A DNA stretch of 64,000 nucleotides, taken from Planctomycetota bacterium (GTDB taxonomy: Bacteria; Planctomycetota; UBA8742; UBA2392). Shown piece after piece: positions 43,324 through 52,796 of this stretch. The position numbers and the translations under genes were made by a program. The stretch is taken from NCBI GenBank assembly GCA_016712285.1, contig JADJRK010000001.1, positions 2,542,001 to 2,606,000 of the forward strand, written 5' to 3'. The notes below the pieces were generated by a model that was not told the DNA's origin, did no database searches, and saw nothing but the letters and a program-made list of their open reading frames with translations. The stretch's first letter is position 1. Each line of letters starts with the position of its first letter.

Positions 43324-43424
43324 CGACGCGCAACTAACAAACCATCCACGTCCAAGCCGCCCGGTGTTATGCCGGCCGCGATTGGGTATCCTGAGTTCTG
43401 CATTAGCAGCTCAGGAAGGTTCTC

Positions 43425-43970
43425 TTGGCACGTCAGCGCAGCGGCAAGCCAGGTGGCGACGAGCCACCCCCCGCAACCCCGAACCGGGGCTTGTCCCATC
43501 TCAATGAGAAGGGCGAGGCGCGCATGGTCGACGTGTCTGCCAAAGAAATCTCGACTCGCACCGCACGCGCGCAGGCCGTCTTGCGCATGAGTACAGCCAC
43601 GCACGCCGCCGTGGTGCACGGCACCGGCCCCAAGGGCGAAGTGCTGGGCACCGCCCGCGTTGCCGGCATCATGGCCGCCAAGCGCACGCCCGAAGCCATC
43701 CCGATGTGTCACCCACTGGCACTGAGTGGCGTGGAAATCTCGTTTGAAACCGCCCTGCCCGCTGACGCGCAGGGCCGCCCCGGCATCCGGGTGCTGGCCA
43801 GCGTCAAGTGCACCGGCGTGACCGGCGTGGAAATGGAAGCGCTGCACGCGGCGACAGTCGCGGCACTCACGGTTTACGACATGGTGAAAGCCCTGGAGAA
43901 GGGCATTGAAATCGAGTCCATCCGCCTGCTTGAAAAGACCGGCGGAAAGGGCGGAGACTGGAAAGGATGA
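43425..43970 (+). CDS. moaC: MoaC, cyclic pyranopterin monophosphate synthase
   Basis: 181 residues from TTG 43425 (AGGAAGG upstream). The MoaC core has MCHPLALSGVEISFE and VKCTGVTGVEMEALHAATVAALTVYDM, carrying the conserved active-site residues. It forms the pyranopterin ring of molybdenum cofactor. The N-terminal 35 residues are a family-atypical basic extension. The TGA stop overlaps the ATG of the next gene (ATGA). Confidence 0.92.
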   Translation: MARQRSGKPGGDEPPPATPNRGLSHLNEKGEARMVDVSAKEISTRTARAQAVLRMSTATHAAVVHGTGPKGEVLGTARVAGIMAAKRTPEAIPMCHPLALSGVEISFETALPADAQGRPGIRVLASVKCTGVTGVEMEALHAATVAALTVYDMVKALEKGIEIESIRLLEKTGGKGGDWKG

Positions 43971-45133
43971 GCGCCAAGCCAGTGCCTGCAGAAACCGAAA
44001 TCATCACCGATGCATCGCGACTCAAGCAGGTAGTTGACGAGTTGCTGGAAGCGCCGCGCCTTTCGCTCGATATCGAGAGCGACGGCTTTTACAACTATGC
44101 CGAGCGCGTCTGCATCGTCACCCTGTCCAGCGAAAATCTCAACGTCGTCGTCGACACACTTGCCATCGACGACGCGGCACAAGCCCTCGGGCGCATTACC
44201 GCCCGCGCCGAAAGGCCGCTGCTGATGCACTCGGGCCAGAATGACGTGCTGGCCCTCAAGCGCGACTATGATCTCGAGTTTGGCAGCGTGCAGGACACCA
44301 GCGTGGCAGCCATGCTGCTGGACCTGCCGCAAACCGGCTTGGCGGCGCTGGTTGAGGGGTATCTGGGCACGCACCTTGAGAAAGAGTTGCAGCGCTACGA
44401 CTGGTCACGCCGCCCGATTGAACTGCACCACGTGAGCTACCTGGTCAACGACACCCAGCACCTCTTCCGGCTGCACGACCTGATGATCGACGAGTTGCGC
44501 AAGCTCGACCTGCTGGACGAGTACGAGATCGAGTGTCGCGCCGTCGCCGAGGCCGAGCCGCGTGAGCGCGTCTTTGACCCCGACCGCTTCCGGCGCATCA
44601 AGGGCCACGGCGACCTCTCTGAGCAGCAGCGCGGTGCACTCAAGGCCCTGTACGCGTGGCGCAACGACCTGGCCCGTAGCCTTGACCGCGCGCCATTCCG
44701 CATCATCAGCGACAACACGCTGCTTGATATCGCGCGCACGCTGCCGACAACGCCGGACGCCATCGGCGCCATGCGCGGTGTCGGCGAGTGGCTGATGGCA
44801 GAGCAGGCGGGCGCCATGCTTGAAGCCATCCAGAGTGGGCTTTCCAGCCCCGCCAACATGAAGCCGCCGCGGCGCAACGACACGCCGGCGCCGCGCATGG
44901 ACCCGCGGCAACGGGACACGCTGGGACGCCTTAAGCGCTGGCGCGAAGCCCAGAAACAGACACGTGGTGTCGGGCTGCAGGCGATCCTGCCGTCCGCGGT
45001 GCTCAAAGACCTGGTGCTTGCGCCGCCCAAAGACATTGAGCAACTCGCAGCCAACCCCCGTGTCGGCAGCGCCCGCGCCAAGCGGTACGGGGCCGACCTG
45101 ATCAAGCTGTTGAACGGTCGGCGAGAGGGTTAG
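43967..45133 (+). CDS. rnd: Ribonuclease D
   Basis: 388 residues: DEDDy exonuclease domain with DIESDG, an Asp in SGQNDVLALK, and the Tyr/Asp pair in HVSYLVNDTQHL. HRDC domains follow (EQQRGALKALYAWRNDLARSLDRAPF, and a second RDTLGRLKRWREAQKQTRGVGLQAIL). It trims 3' ends of tRNA and other structured RNAs. Coupled to moaC by a four-base overlap. Confidence 0.92.
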   Translation: MSAKPVPAETEIITDASRLKQVVDELLEAPRLSLDIESDGFYNYAERVCIVTLSSENLNVVVDTLAIDDAAQALGRITARAERPLLMHSGQNDVLALKRDYDLEFGSVQDTSVAAMLLDLPQTGLAALVEGYLGTHLEKELQRYDWSRRPIELHHVSYLVNDTQHLFRLHDLMIDELRKLDLLDEYEIECRAVAEAEPRERVFDPDRFRRIKGHGDLSEQQRGALKALYAWRNDLARSLDRAPFRIISDNTLLDIARTLPTTPDAIGAMRGVGEWLMAEQAGAMLEAIQSGLSSPANMKPPRRNDTPAPRMDPRQRDTLGRLKRWREAQKQTRGVGLQAILPSAVLKDLVLAPPKDIEQLAANPRVGSARAKRYGADLIKLLNGRREG

Positions 45134-45144
45134 GAACTTGCCCG

Positions 45145-46011
45145 ATGCTCAAGATTCTCGCGCCCGCCAAGGTCAACTGGTTCCTTGAGGTCCTGCACAA
45201 GCGACCTGACGGCTACCATGCCATCGACACGGTCATGCAGACCATCAGCCTGTGCGACGAGATCACTGTCGAGAACGCAGACTCGCTGAGCCTACATTGC
45301 AGTATCGACCTCGGCCCCACCGAGAAAAATCTTGTCTGGCGCGCAGCCGCACTGCTGCGCGACGAGCACGCCCCCGGCAGGGGCGCACGAATCACTTTGA
45401 AGAAGAACATTCCTCACGGTGCCGGCTTGGGCGGCGGCAGCAGCGACGCAGCCAGCACGATGCTGGCACTCGACCGTCTGTGGGGCACAAACCTGGGCAC
45501 TGGGCGCCTACAAGAGCTCGTCAGTCGTGTCGGCAGTGACTGCGCCTTCTTTATTGAAGGAGGGACTGCCCGCTGCACCGGCCGCGGCGAAATCGTCGAA
45601 CCCCTGCATGATGTGGCTGGAGTTGACGTTGTCATCCTGTACCCCGAGGAGGTGTGTCCGACTGGACCAGTTTACCAGGATGCCAGCAGTCACTTGACGG
45701 ACGAGAAGGCAAAATGTTACTTATTTCATGTTTTACCGAGCGCCTTTAATCGCACAAAGCTTGCCAGTGCCATCTTCAACCGGCTTCAGGATTCCGCGCT
45801 CAGGGTTTCGCCGGGCTTGAAGCAAGCCTGGGATCGCACTGAGTCAGGACGCGGTGTGCTGGCACGCTTTGTGAGCGGTTCAGGGTCGTCCATCGCTTTC
45901 TTAATGGAAGACCGTGAGTCGGCCGTGACGTTTGCGGCGGGTCTACAATCGCAGGGCCTGGGGCAGGCCTTCAGTACCGTAACTTTGCCCCGGGGTGCAG
46001 TATGGGGATGA
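45145..46011 (+). CDS. ispE: IspE, 4-diphosphocytidyl-2-C-methyl-D-erythritol kinase
   Basis: 288 residues. GHMP kinase fold: APAKVNWFLEVLHKRPDGYHAIDTVM at the N terminus and the ATP loop GAGLGGGSSDAAS. GRG-type C-terminal segment is present (RFVSGSGSSIAFLM). It phosphorylates CDP-ME in the MEP isoprenoid pathway. It starts 11 bases after rnd. Confidence 0.92.
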   Translation: MLKILAPAKVNWFLEVLHKRPDGYHAIDTVMQTISLCDEITVENADSLSLHCSIDLGPTEKNLVWRAAALLRDEHAPGRGARITLKKNIPHGAGLGGGSSDAASTMLALDRLWGTNLGTGRLQELVSRVGSDCAFFIEGGTARCTGRGEIVEPLHDVAGVDVVILYPEEVCPTGPVYQDASSHLTDEKAKCYLFHVLPSAFNRTKLASAIFNRLQDSALRVSPGLKQAWDRTESGRGVLARFVSGSGSSIAFLMEDRESAVTFAAGLQSQGLGQAFSTVTLPRGAVWG

Positions 46012-46015
46012 GTCA

Positions 46016-46435
46016 ATGCGTGACATCGAAGTCACGGAAGTTCGGGTCAAGCTGGCATCCGAAGACGACGAGAAGTTGCTCGGATACTGCAGCGTCACGC
46101 TCAACAATGCCTTCGTCATCAAAGACCTGAAAATCATCCAGGGTGACGGCTCGCCATTCGTTGCGATGCCGTCCCGCAAAATCACCGACAAGTGCACCCG
46201 CTGCGGCTACAAGAATCACCTGCGCGCCAAGTTCTGTAACGAATGCGGCGCCAAGCTGCCGGTCAATCGCGCCGAGACTGACGCGCGGGGCCGCGCCAAG
46301 CTGCACTTCGACCTGGTGCACCCGATTCGCGGCGAAGTCCGCGAGTACGTTCACCAGAAAATCGTCGAGGCCTATGCAGCCGAGGTTGCCCGCGTGCGGG
46401 CCGGCGGCGCGCCGACGGACCTGGACGAAGGCTAG
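46016..46435 (+). CDS. spoVG: SpoVG-like protein with inserted zinc ribbon
   Basis: 139 residues from ATG 46016. The N half is SpoVG (MRDIEVTEVRVKL, LLGYCSVTLNNAFVIKDLKII, FVAMPSRK). A zinc ribbon Cys60-x2-Cys63...Cys74-x2-Cys77 is inserted after MPSRK, then the SpoVG end resumes (AKLHFDLVHPIRGEVREYV). SpoVG binds nucleic acids and acts as a global regulator in Firmicutes. The standard protein is about 95 residues and has no zinc ribbon. It follows ispE by four bases, the neighbour also seen for spoVG elsewhere. Confidence 0.88.
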   Translation: MRDIEVTEVRVKLASEDDEKLLGYCSVTLNNAFVIKDLKIIQGDGSPFVAMPSRKITDKCTRCGYKNHLRAKFCNECGAKLPVNRAETDARGRAKLHFDLVHPIRGEVREYVHQKIVEAYAAEVARVRAGGAPTDLDEG

Positions 46436-46436
46436 A

Positions 46437-47051
46437 TCAATTCGCCCACATGCCGCGACCAGTGGCGCGCGCTTCATCGCGGAGCTTTGCAAACTCTGAC
46501 GCGTGCCGTGTGTTCGGCGCGATGCTCATGGTGTCGGCCCAACCGCCTTCCAGCAGCAGTCTGTTCAGCATGCGCCCGTCCGGCAGGGTCGCGTAGGCCA
46601 GCGTGCGCTCGTACTTGTCCAGGCGTTCCTGGTCGTACTCGAGTTTCAACTGCGGGTCTTTCTCCAGCAGGCTGAATACGTACATGGTGGCTTTGAAGGC
46701 CGCGCCCTCGGGGTCGACCCTGTGCTCGCCAAGTTCTTCGCAATCTACGCCGATCAGGCGAACGCGCGTGCCGTCAGCCATCTCAAGGGTGTCGCCGTCG
46801 ATCACGCGCCGCACGGCGACGTGCCCGCGCAGCTTCTTTGCCGGCGCCGGCAGATAAAGTTTTGGACGTGCAACTGTTGCTGATTCGGGAGGCTGTTCGG
46901 CGTTGCCTCCGCCGTACAGTCCGTCCTGGCGCATGCGAATCGGCAGCAGGCCGCTCTGCCACAACGCGACACCGGCCACGGCGACCAGAATCACCATGAC
47001 CAGTGCGGTTGCGCCGGTGTTGATCTTTCCGCGTTGATTCGCGCGTCTCAT
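46437..47051 (-). CDS. Staphylococcal-nuclease-like thermonuclease, membrane-anchored
   Basis: 204 residues from ATG 47051. An N-terminal transmembrane or signal segment (TGATALVMVILVAVAGVALWQ) precedes an SNase domain: VIDGDTLEMADGTRVRLIGVDCEE (Ca-binding Asp and first catalytic Arg/Glu) and DKYERTLAYATLPDG (second Arg; Glu replaces the usual Gly of KYGR). It likely cuts DNA or RNA outside the cytoplasm. Confidence 0.85.
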   Translation of the reverse strand: MRRANQRGKINTGATALVMVILVAVAGVALWQSGLLPIRMRQDGLYGGGNAEQPPESATVARPKLYLPAPAKKLRGHVAVRRVIDGDTLEMADGTRVRLIGVDCEELGEHRVDPEGAAFKATMYVFSLLEKDPQLKLEYDQERLDKYERTLAYATLPDGRMLNRLLLEGGWADTMSIAPNTRHASEFAKLRDEARATGRGMWAN

Positions 47052-47070
47052 GCCCACAGTATAGCGGCCC

Positions 47071-47592
47071 ATGCGACAAATGGATCATCGCTTGAGCCGC
47101 GCAGTCCATGGTTTGCGCCTTGGGCCGCTGGACTATGTGCTGGCAGTGCCCGGCCTGCTGTTCGGCAGCTATGGCATGCCGCTGCTGATTCTGGCGCTCG
47201 GGGCGTGGCTGGGCTGGCGCTTTGCAGCCGTGGCGATCATGAGCACGCTGACTACCCTGGCGATCACGACGCCCATGAAGCACTGGGTCAATCGTCCACG
47301 CCCGGAGCCACTGGAGGCACCGCGCGCGCTGAAGCTGCGCAAACTCGTGAACAACCCCGCGTTTCCGTCGGGCGACAGCGCGCAGGCCGGCAGCGTGACG
47401 GCGCTGCTTGTGCTGTGCGGGCCTTTTGCGTGGCCCCTGGGTGCCGTCTTCCTGCCGTTGATCCCGCTGTGCATGTTCAGCCGCGTGTACTTCGGCGCAC
47501 ACTGGTGGGCCGACACCGTCGGCGGCGCAATGATCGGGGCGGGGGTGGCCATGGCCTACGCCGTATGGTTCGGCGCGTTCATCGCCGGCTGA
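47071..47592 (+). CDS. PAP2-family membrane phosphatase with altered motif 2
   Basis: 173 residues with five hydrophobic segments. Motif 1 KHWVNRPRP and motif 3 SRVYFGAHWWADT are intact. Motif 2 reads PSGDSA, where the general acid His of PSGH is Asp. It may be a lipid phosphatase with changed chemistry or an inactive relative. It is divergent from the nuclease gene with only 19 bases between starts. Confidence 0.75.
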   Translation: MRQMDHRLSRAVHGLRLGPLDYVLAVPGLLFGSYGMPLLILALGAWLGWRFAAVAIMSTLTTLAITTPMKHWVNRPRPEPLEAPRALKLRKLVNNPAFPSGDSAQAGSVTALLVLCGPFAWPLGAVFLPLIPLCMFSRVYFGAHWWADTVGGAMIGAGVAMAYAVWFGAFIAG

Positions 47593-47664
47593 AGCAGCCG
47601 CGCACCCCGTTGCCCCGCCGTGCAGGCGCACTATAAGTTCAGGCATTCCGGTGCTGGAGCTACC

Positions 47665-48828
47665 ATGTCTGAGCGCAAACTGTTCACGTCTGAATCGGTC
47701 GGAGAGGGTCACCCGGACAAGCTGTGCGACCAGGTCTCCGATGCGGTGCTTGACGCGCTGCTGACAAAAGACCCGCGCGCACGCGTGGCCTGCGAAACCG
47801 CCACCACCACCGGTTTGATTGCGGTCATGGGCGAGATCACCACCACGGCCACAGAAGTTCTGTCGGGCATCGGCGACATCGCCCGCAAAGCCGCCTGCGA
47901 TATCGGTTACACGAATGGCGAGTACGGCCTGGATGGCAACACCTGCGGTGTCATCGTCGCGGTGCACGGCCAGTCGCCTGACATTGCCATGGGCGTGGAC
48001 GAAAAGTCTGATCGCGAACAGGGCGCCGGCGACCAGGGCATGATGTTCGGGTACGCCACGAACGAGACGCCAGAACTGATGCCGGCAGCGATCGCGTGGT
48101 CTCACAAGCTGACGGCCCGCCAGGCCGAGCTGCGCCATTCGCGCAAGCTGCCATGGCTGCGGCCCGACTGCAAAAGCCAGGTGACCATTGAGTACGAAGG
48201 CCACGAGATCAAGCGCATTCACACCGTGGTGCTCAGCACCCAGCACGCGCCCGAGATCAGCCTGAATGAAATTCGTGAGCAGGTACTTGAGCACATCATC
48301 AAGCCCGTGCTGCCGGGCAAGTACGTCGACAAGGACACGATCTATCACGTCAACCCGACTGGGCGCTTCGTGATCGGCGGCCCGCACGGCGATTCAGGCC
48401 TGACCGGCCGCAAAATCATCGTGGACACATACGGCGGCATGGGTCGCCACGGCGGCGGCGCCTTCAGCGGCAAAGACCCGACCAAAGTTGACCGCAGCGC
48501 AGCCTACATGGCGCGCTACGTCGCCAAGAACGTTGTAAAGGCGGGCCTGGCAGATCGTTGCGAGATCCAGTTGGCTTACGCCATTGGCGTGGCTGAGCCC
48601 GTGAGCATCAACATCGACACGTTCGGGACCTGCACGATCAGTGAACATCGCATCATTGAGCTGTTGCGCAGCCACCTGAGCTTCAAGCCCAAGGCAATCA
48701 TCGAACACCTGAAGCTGCAGCGCCCGATTTATCGCCAGACGGCCAAAAACGGCCACTTCGGCCACGACGGCTTTCCATGGGAGGCGACGGACCTTGCGGA
48801 CAAGCTGAAGAAGGCCGGCGGCGCCTGA
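47665..48828 (+). CDS. metK: S-adenosylmethionine synthetase
   Basis: 387 residues from ATG 47665. FTSESVGEGHPDKLCDQVSDAVLDA, DQGMMFGYA, and GGAFSGKDPTKVDRSAAYMAR are the family signatures; the final signature GDSGLTGRKIIVDTYGG is complete. It makes SAM from ATP and methionine. No SAM riboswitch is recognisable in the 70 bases before it. Confidence 0.96.
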   Translation: MSERKLFTSESVGEGHPDKLCDQVSDAVLDALLTKDPRARVACETATTTGLIAVMGEITTTATEVLSGIGDIARKAACDIGYTNGEYGLDGNTCGVIVAVHGQSPDIAMGVDEKSDREQGAGDQGMMFGYATNETPELMPAAIAWSHKLTARQAELRHSRKLPWLRPDCKSQVTIEYEGHEIKRIHTVVLSTQHAPEISLNEIREQVLEHIIKPVLPGKYVDKDTIYHVNPTGRFVIGGPHGDSGLTGRKIIVDTYGGMGRHGGGAFSGKDPTKVDRSAAYMARYVAKNVVKAGLADRCEIQLAYAIGVAEPVSINIDTFGTCTISEHRIIELLRSHLSFKPKAIIEHLKLQRPIYRQTAKNGHFGHDGFPWEATDLADKLKKAGGA

Positions 48829-48847
48829 TTTTCGACGTTCTTCCTGC

Positions 48848-48882
48848 GCGGCCCGGTACCAGCGACGTCTGGACCGGGCCGC
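48848..48882 (+). terminator. Long hairpin after metK
   Basis: GCGGCCCGGT(A)CCAG pairs with CTGGACCGGGCCGC (14 bp, one bulge) around CGACGT. It lacks a T-run, so termination efficiency is uncertain. The rest of 48829-49119 holds no gene. Confidence 0.5.
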
Positions 48883-49119
48883 GGTGAATTTCTGTGCAAT
48901 TCATAAGTGCCTATGACTGGTTCACTTGGCTCGAAAAAAGCCCCTTGCGCGATTTGACGGGTTTGGATAAACAGTGCGCGCGCTCACGTTAGTGTTCGCC
49001 GGGGGGCAAATTCCGGAAAAGGTCTTTCCACGCGCCTTTGACGGCATATATTGCCGCCCTCGGACAGGACTTGTGTCAAATTCGTAGACACCAAACAGGG
49101 AAACTAAGGGGACAAACCC

Positions 49120-49458
49120 ATGACTGACAATGCACCGGCTGAAGGCGGAGAGGGTCAAGACATCATGAGTCTCGGCGCCACGCCTGAACTTCAGGCTCAC
49201 GCCAAGACCATGTGGATGGTCAACATCTTCAACTTCGGACTTCTGTACCTCATGTTTGTTGAAAAGCCGGGCCAGTGGCAGAACCCCTGGTTCATCGGCC
49301 AGGTGCGCGCGCTGGTTCGGGCGTCACTGTTCAACATGGTCTGCTGGCCGATTGGCGCGTTCTTCGCGTTCAAGGGCTTCAGCGCGGTCGGTGCGGGCAA
49401 AGACCCGGTCATCCCGTTCGCGTGCGCCGGCGGCGCGACTGCCGACAGCAAGAAGTAA
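49120..49458 (+). CDS. Small membrane protein, unknown
   Basis: 112 residues with two probable hydrophobic segments (MVNIFNFGLLYLMFVE and SLFNMVCWPIGAFFAFKGF). AAGGGGA upstream of the ATG is a good ribosome binding site, and a strong terminator follows. No family recognised. Confidence 0.7.
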   Translation: MTDNAPAEGGEGQDIMSLGATPELQAHAKTMWMVNIFNFGLLYLMFVEKPGQWQNPWFIGQVRALVRASLFNMVCWPIGAFFAFKGFSAVGAGKDPVIPFACAGGATADSKK

Positions 49459-49480
49459 GAACGGAAAGAACTTACTTCGA

Positions 49481-49513
49481 CCGGGGACGGGAAACCGTCC
49501 CCGGTTGTTGTTT
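49481..49513 (+). terminator. Intrinsic terminator of the small membrane protein gene
   Basis: Perfect 10-bp stem CCGGGGACGG / CCGTCCCCGG, GAAA loop, then TTGTTGTTT. Confidence 0.85.
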
Positions 49514-49618
49514 GCACGACGAGACGCGAAGCAGGAACCGCTCATCGGCTGCCGCGAGAGTTGCACTTCGCGATCCTGCCCACTGCCTAGCGCCTGCTGC
49601 CCTCGGTAACCTCAAACA

Positions 49619-50158
49619 ATGCCTCGCCTCAACGTCGATCTCTCGGTCAACGATTACGACCGCGAACTGTTCGCCGAACGTCGCATCGTGCTTGAACTCC
49701 GCGAGGGCGAAGGCTTCCAGCACATCCTACTGAAGATTATCGCCATGGCGCTGTTCCATCACCCGCGCCTTCAGATCGAACCAACCATGGACGACGACGA
49801 CCGCTACAAACCGGACCTGCTGATCCGCAGCGAAGACTATCGCCCCGAGGTCTGGATTGAGTGCGGCCAGGTGCGCGTCCAGAAGCTCGACAAGGTGACG
49901 TTTCGACACTACTACGCCAGGGTCGTCGTCATCAAACGCACCGAGCGCGAGGCCCGCGAACTCCTGGAGCGCTGCCGGGGCGAAGTCCGTCGCCTTGAAG
50001 CGATTGAGTTCATCGGTTTCGACAACGGGTTCATCGACCGCGTGGCTGACACGCTGACCGGCAAGAACGACGTGATCGCAATTCTCTCCGGCAAGGGCAT
50101 GCAGCTCGTCGTCGGAGGCAGCACCTTCGAGACCGGTATCCACCGATATCGCCTGTGA
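49619..50158 (+). CDS. YaeQ-like protein (PD-(D/E)XK fold)
   Basis: 179 residues resembling YaeQ: LNVDLSVNDYDRELFAERRIVL, HILLKIIAMALFHHPRLQIEP, and KPDLLIRSEDYRPEVWIECGQV with the Asp and Glu-x-x-Gln of the family's nuclease-like core. YaeQ function is unsettled. Alone between two terminated units. Confidence 0.75.
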   Translation: MPRLNVDLSVNDYDRELFAERRIVLELREGEGFQHILLKIIAMALFHHPRLQIEPTMDDDDRYKPDLLIRSEDYRPEVWIECGQVRVQKLDKVTFRHYYARVVVIKRTEREARELLERCRGEVRRLEAIEFIGFDNGFIDRVADTLTGKNDVIAILSGKGMQLVVGGSTFETGIHRYRL

Positions 50159-50228
50159 AGCCGGTCCATGGGTCTGCGCGGGTCCTATTCTTGGCGCACA
50201 TCCCCGGTCGGCGCGCTACACTGCTGCC

Positions 50229-51611
50229 ATGAAACGACTTGCACCATTTCTGCTTCTGCTCACCTGCGTGGTTGCACTTGCCCAGGACAAGCGCCCGGAG
50301 TTGCCGAAGGTTCCGCCGGGGTTTGACGACGGCCGCGCTGAGGTGATCGCCGAAGTCGCCGACGAGTTGATCAGCCCGGAGAAGTTCCCCGGGCGACTGT
50401 TTGAAGAGGCCGACACAGCTGAACTGGCTGCGTTTCTGTTCAGTCACCTGAGCGACGATGAAAAGGCGCTTCTCGACACCGGCCTGAATCTCGACGGCGC
50501 GCTGCCCCGCTGCCGCGACGCCGCAGCCATCGAAGCCCTTCTGGCCAAGCAGGCAATCGGCAGCGTGCAAGTCTGCGACGCGCTCGGAAAGCTGCTCGCG
50601 GGCCGCCGGTATTCGCTGCGTGAAACCGTTGCCTGGTTCTATGCGCGCGGCTTCAACTTTCGCGTGTTGCAGTCCGCACTGAACGGCGAGCGCATCGACT
50701 GCTTCATGCTGCGCCGCGGTTTGCGCGAGATGGCGGCCAAGGGCACGACAAACGCCGAGCTGTTCGAGAAGGCGTTCTGGGACTTCAACCTCAAGGATGG
50801 CAGGCAGGAACTTGGCGGCCACTACGACGGCGTGCAGTTGATTGAGTCGTTGCTGGCACTGGGCTGGGGTCCTGCCGAGTTTGCGTCGGCCATGGGCCTG
50901 AAAGATGCTGCCGGCCTGAAGCCTGTTCAGCGCGACCTGATCAGCTGGGGCGACCCGGTGCTGTTGTGGCCTGCGCTAGAGCACGGCATGCCCGAAAGCG
51001 ACTGGATCAAGGCGGTGCGTGCCTGGTATGCCAAGGGCGGCAAGGGCGAGAGCGACAACCGCGTACTGTCCTGCGCCCTGGCCAGAGCCGAGACCGTCTC
51101 GCGCTGGTTTCGCACCGGCGGCCCCCAAGTTACTGGCGTGTACACCGGCCCCTGGCCGGACGCCAAGGGCGAGCCCCAGCCGCCCGTGGCGGAACTGCGG
51201 GCGATCCAGGAAGGCGACGAGGCCCGCATTGCCGGCCAGCTGAGTGAAGCCGTTCGCGGCCACTTCAGCGCGGCGGGTGATACATTTCTGCTGGTGATTT
51301 ACGCAGACGGCAGCGGGCGCGCCATCATCCGCAAGCCCAAGCGCAAGCCCGTGAACCTTGGCGCGCCCACGCCACTCGGCAACGTAGCCCACACGGACCA
51401 GTTGTACGAGGGGCGCGTCAGCATCAAGGGACGCAGCGCGCTGATGTATGCCGTGTTTACAGGTGGCGAGCCGGTGTCGCCGGCCGAGTTCGAATTCGCC
51501 AACCTCGACATCAAGGCAGGCGGCACATTGCTGGGCGCCCACATCGACGACGGCGTGCAGCTAATGCCGATTCTGCTGAAGCGGACGTCACGGCTTGTTG
51601 ACGCGCCGTAG
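50229..51611 (+). CDS. Secreted protein of unknown function
   Basis: 460 residues with a signal peptide (MKRLAPFLLLLTCVVALAQ). The body is helical in the first 330 residues (LFEEADTAELAAFLFSHLSDDEKALL) and beta-rich in the last 120 (FLLVIYADGSGRAIIRK). No known domain is recognised. Probably envelope or periplasmic. Confidence 0.65.
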   Translation: MKRLAPFLLLLTCVVALAQDKRPELPKVPPGFDDGRAEVIAEVADELISPEKFPGRLFEEADTAELAAFLFSHLSDDEKALLDTGLNLDGALPRCRDAAAIEALLAKQAIGSVQVCDALGKLLAGRRYSLRETVAWFYARGFNFRVLQSALNGERIDCFMLRRGLREMAAKGTTNAELFEKAFWDFNLKDGRQELGGHYDGVQLIESLLALGWGPAEFASAMGLKDAAGLKPVQRDLISWGDPVLLWPALEHGMPESDWIKAVRAWYAKGGKGESDNRVLSCALARAETVSRWFRTGGPQVTGVYTGPWPDAKGEPQPPVAELRAIQEGDEARIAGQLSEAVRGHFSAAGDTFLLVIYADGSGRAIIRKPKRKPVNLGAPTPLGNVAHTDQLYEGRVSIKGRSALMYAVFTGGEPVSPAEFEFANLDIKAGGTLLGAHIDDGVQLMPILLKRTSRLVDAP

Positions 51612-51620
51612 CGCCCCGGG

Positions 51621-52796
51621 TTACGCGCTTTGCTTTACCGCGGCCAGCGCGCTGGAAAGCGCAGATGCGAACTTCTTGATGTGTTCTTCCTTCACCGTCA
51701 GCGGCGGCAGCAGGCGGATCATGTTGGGACGGTCGCAACCGCCGACGATAATCTTCTGCTCCATCAGGTTTTCGATCACCGGCTTGGCGGGGCACTCAAG
51801 CTCGATGCCGAGCAGCAGGCCCTTGCCGGTCACCGCCAGCACTTCCGGGATTGAGCCCAGGGCGTCGCGCACCACAACTTCCATGGCTGCCGCGTTCTCA
51901 ACCAGTTTTTCCGCCAGCATCACTTCCAGGTTTGCTTTCACAGCCGCCATTGCCAGCGGGCCGCCGCCGAACGTACATCCGTGCTCGCCGGGTGCCGGGG
52001 CGTTGGCAATTGCCTCGTTCAGGATCACCATGCCGACCGGGAATCCGCCGCCCGCGCCCTTGGCGCTGGTGCAGATGTCGGGTTCAACGTCCCAGTGCAT
52101 GCCGGCGAACATGGCGCCGGTGCGGCCGAAACCGGTCTGCACTTCGTCAAAGATCAGCGCGGTGCCGTTGCCGACGCACAGTTCGCGCAAAGAATCGTAG
52201 TACTTGCGGCTCGCGATGCGCACGCCGCCGACGCTGGTCACCGGCTCAAGAATGATGGCCGCGACGTCCGGCCCCATCAGCGCCTCCAGCGTGTCGAAGT
52301 CGCCCAGTGGCACGAAGTCTGTGATGTGGCTCAGGTTTTCTGGAAAGTCGTCGCGCAGCTTCTGCTTGCCGGTCACGCTGAGCGCGCCGATGGTGCGGCC
52401 GTGAAAGCCCGTTTCCATGGCAATCACGCGCGGCCGACCGGTGGCGCGGCGCGCGATCTTCAGCGCGGTTTCGTTGGCTTCGGTGCCGCTGTTGCAGAAG
52501 AAAACGGCTGCGCTGTGCGGGTACGCGTTCTTGACCACCATCTCGGCCGCTTCAGCGCGCGTGTCGTTGTACACGGCGTTGCTGTAGAAAATGAGCTTCT
52601 TGGCCTGCTCGGTGATGGCCTTGACGAGCTTGGGGTGACTGTGGCCGATGTTGCAGACGGCGTGCCCGGCATACAGGTCGAGATACTTGTTGCCCTTGTC
52701 GTCGATCACCCACACGTCTTCGCCCTTCACCACGGTGAGGGGCATCTTGGTGTACGTGGGCACGAGGTACTTGTCCTCGGTCTCGCGCGTGCTCAT
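51621..52796 (-). CDS. argD: Acetylornithine aminotransferase
   Basis: 391 residues, class III PLP aminotransferase: YLDLYAGHAVCNIGHSHPKLV, FCNSGTEANETALKIAR, FDEVQTGFGRTG and the PLP lysine in TSAKGAGGGFPVG. It acts in arginine synthesis (or lysine by the acetylated route). The ATG overlaps the NnrD stop (ATGA). Confidence 0.88.
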   Translation of the reverse strand: MSTRETEDKYLVPTYTKMPLTVVKGEDVWVIDDKGNKYLDLYAGHAVCNIGHSHPKLVKAITEQAKKLIFYSNAVYNDTRAEAAEMVVKNAYPHSAAVFFCNSGTEANETALKIARRATGRPRVIAMETGFHGRTIGALSVTGKQKLRDDFPENLSHITDFVPLGDFDTLEALMGPDVAAIILEPVTSVGGVRIASRKYYDSLRELCVGNGTALIFDEVQTGFGRTGAMFAGMHWDVEPDICTSAKGAGGGFPVGMVILNEAIANAPAPGEHGCTFGGGPLAMAAVKANLEVMLAEKLVENAAAMEVVVRDALGSIPEVLAVTGKGLLLGIELECPAKPVIENLMEQKIIVGGCDRPNMIRLLPPLTVKEEHIKKFASALSSALAAVKQSA

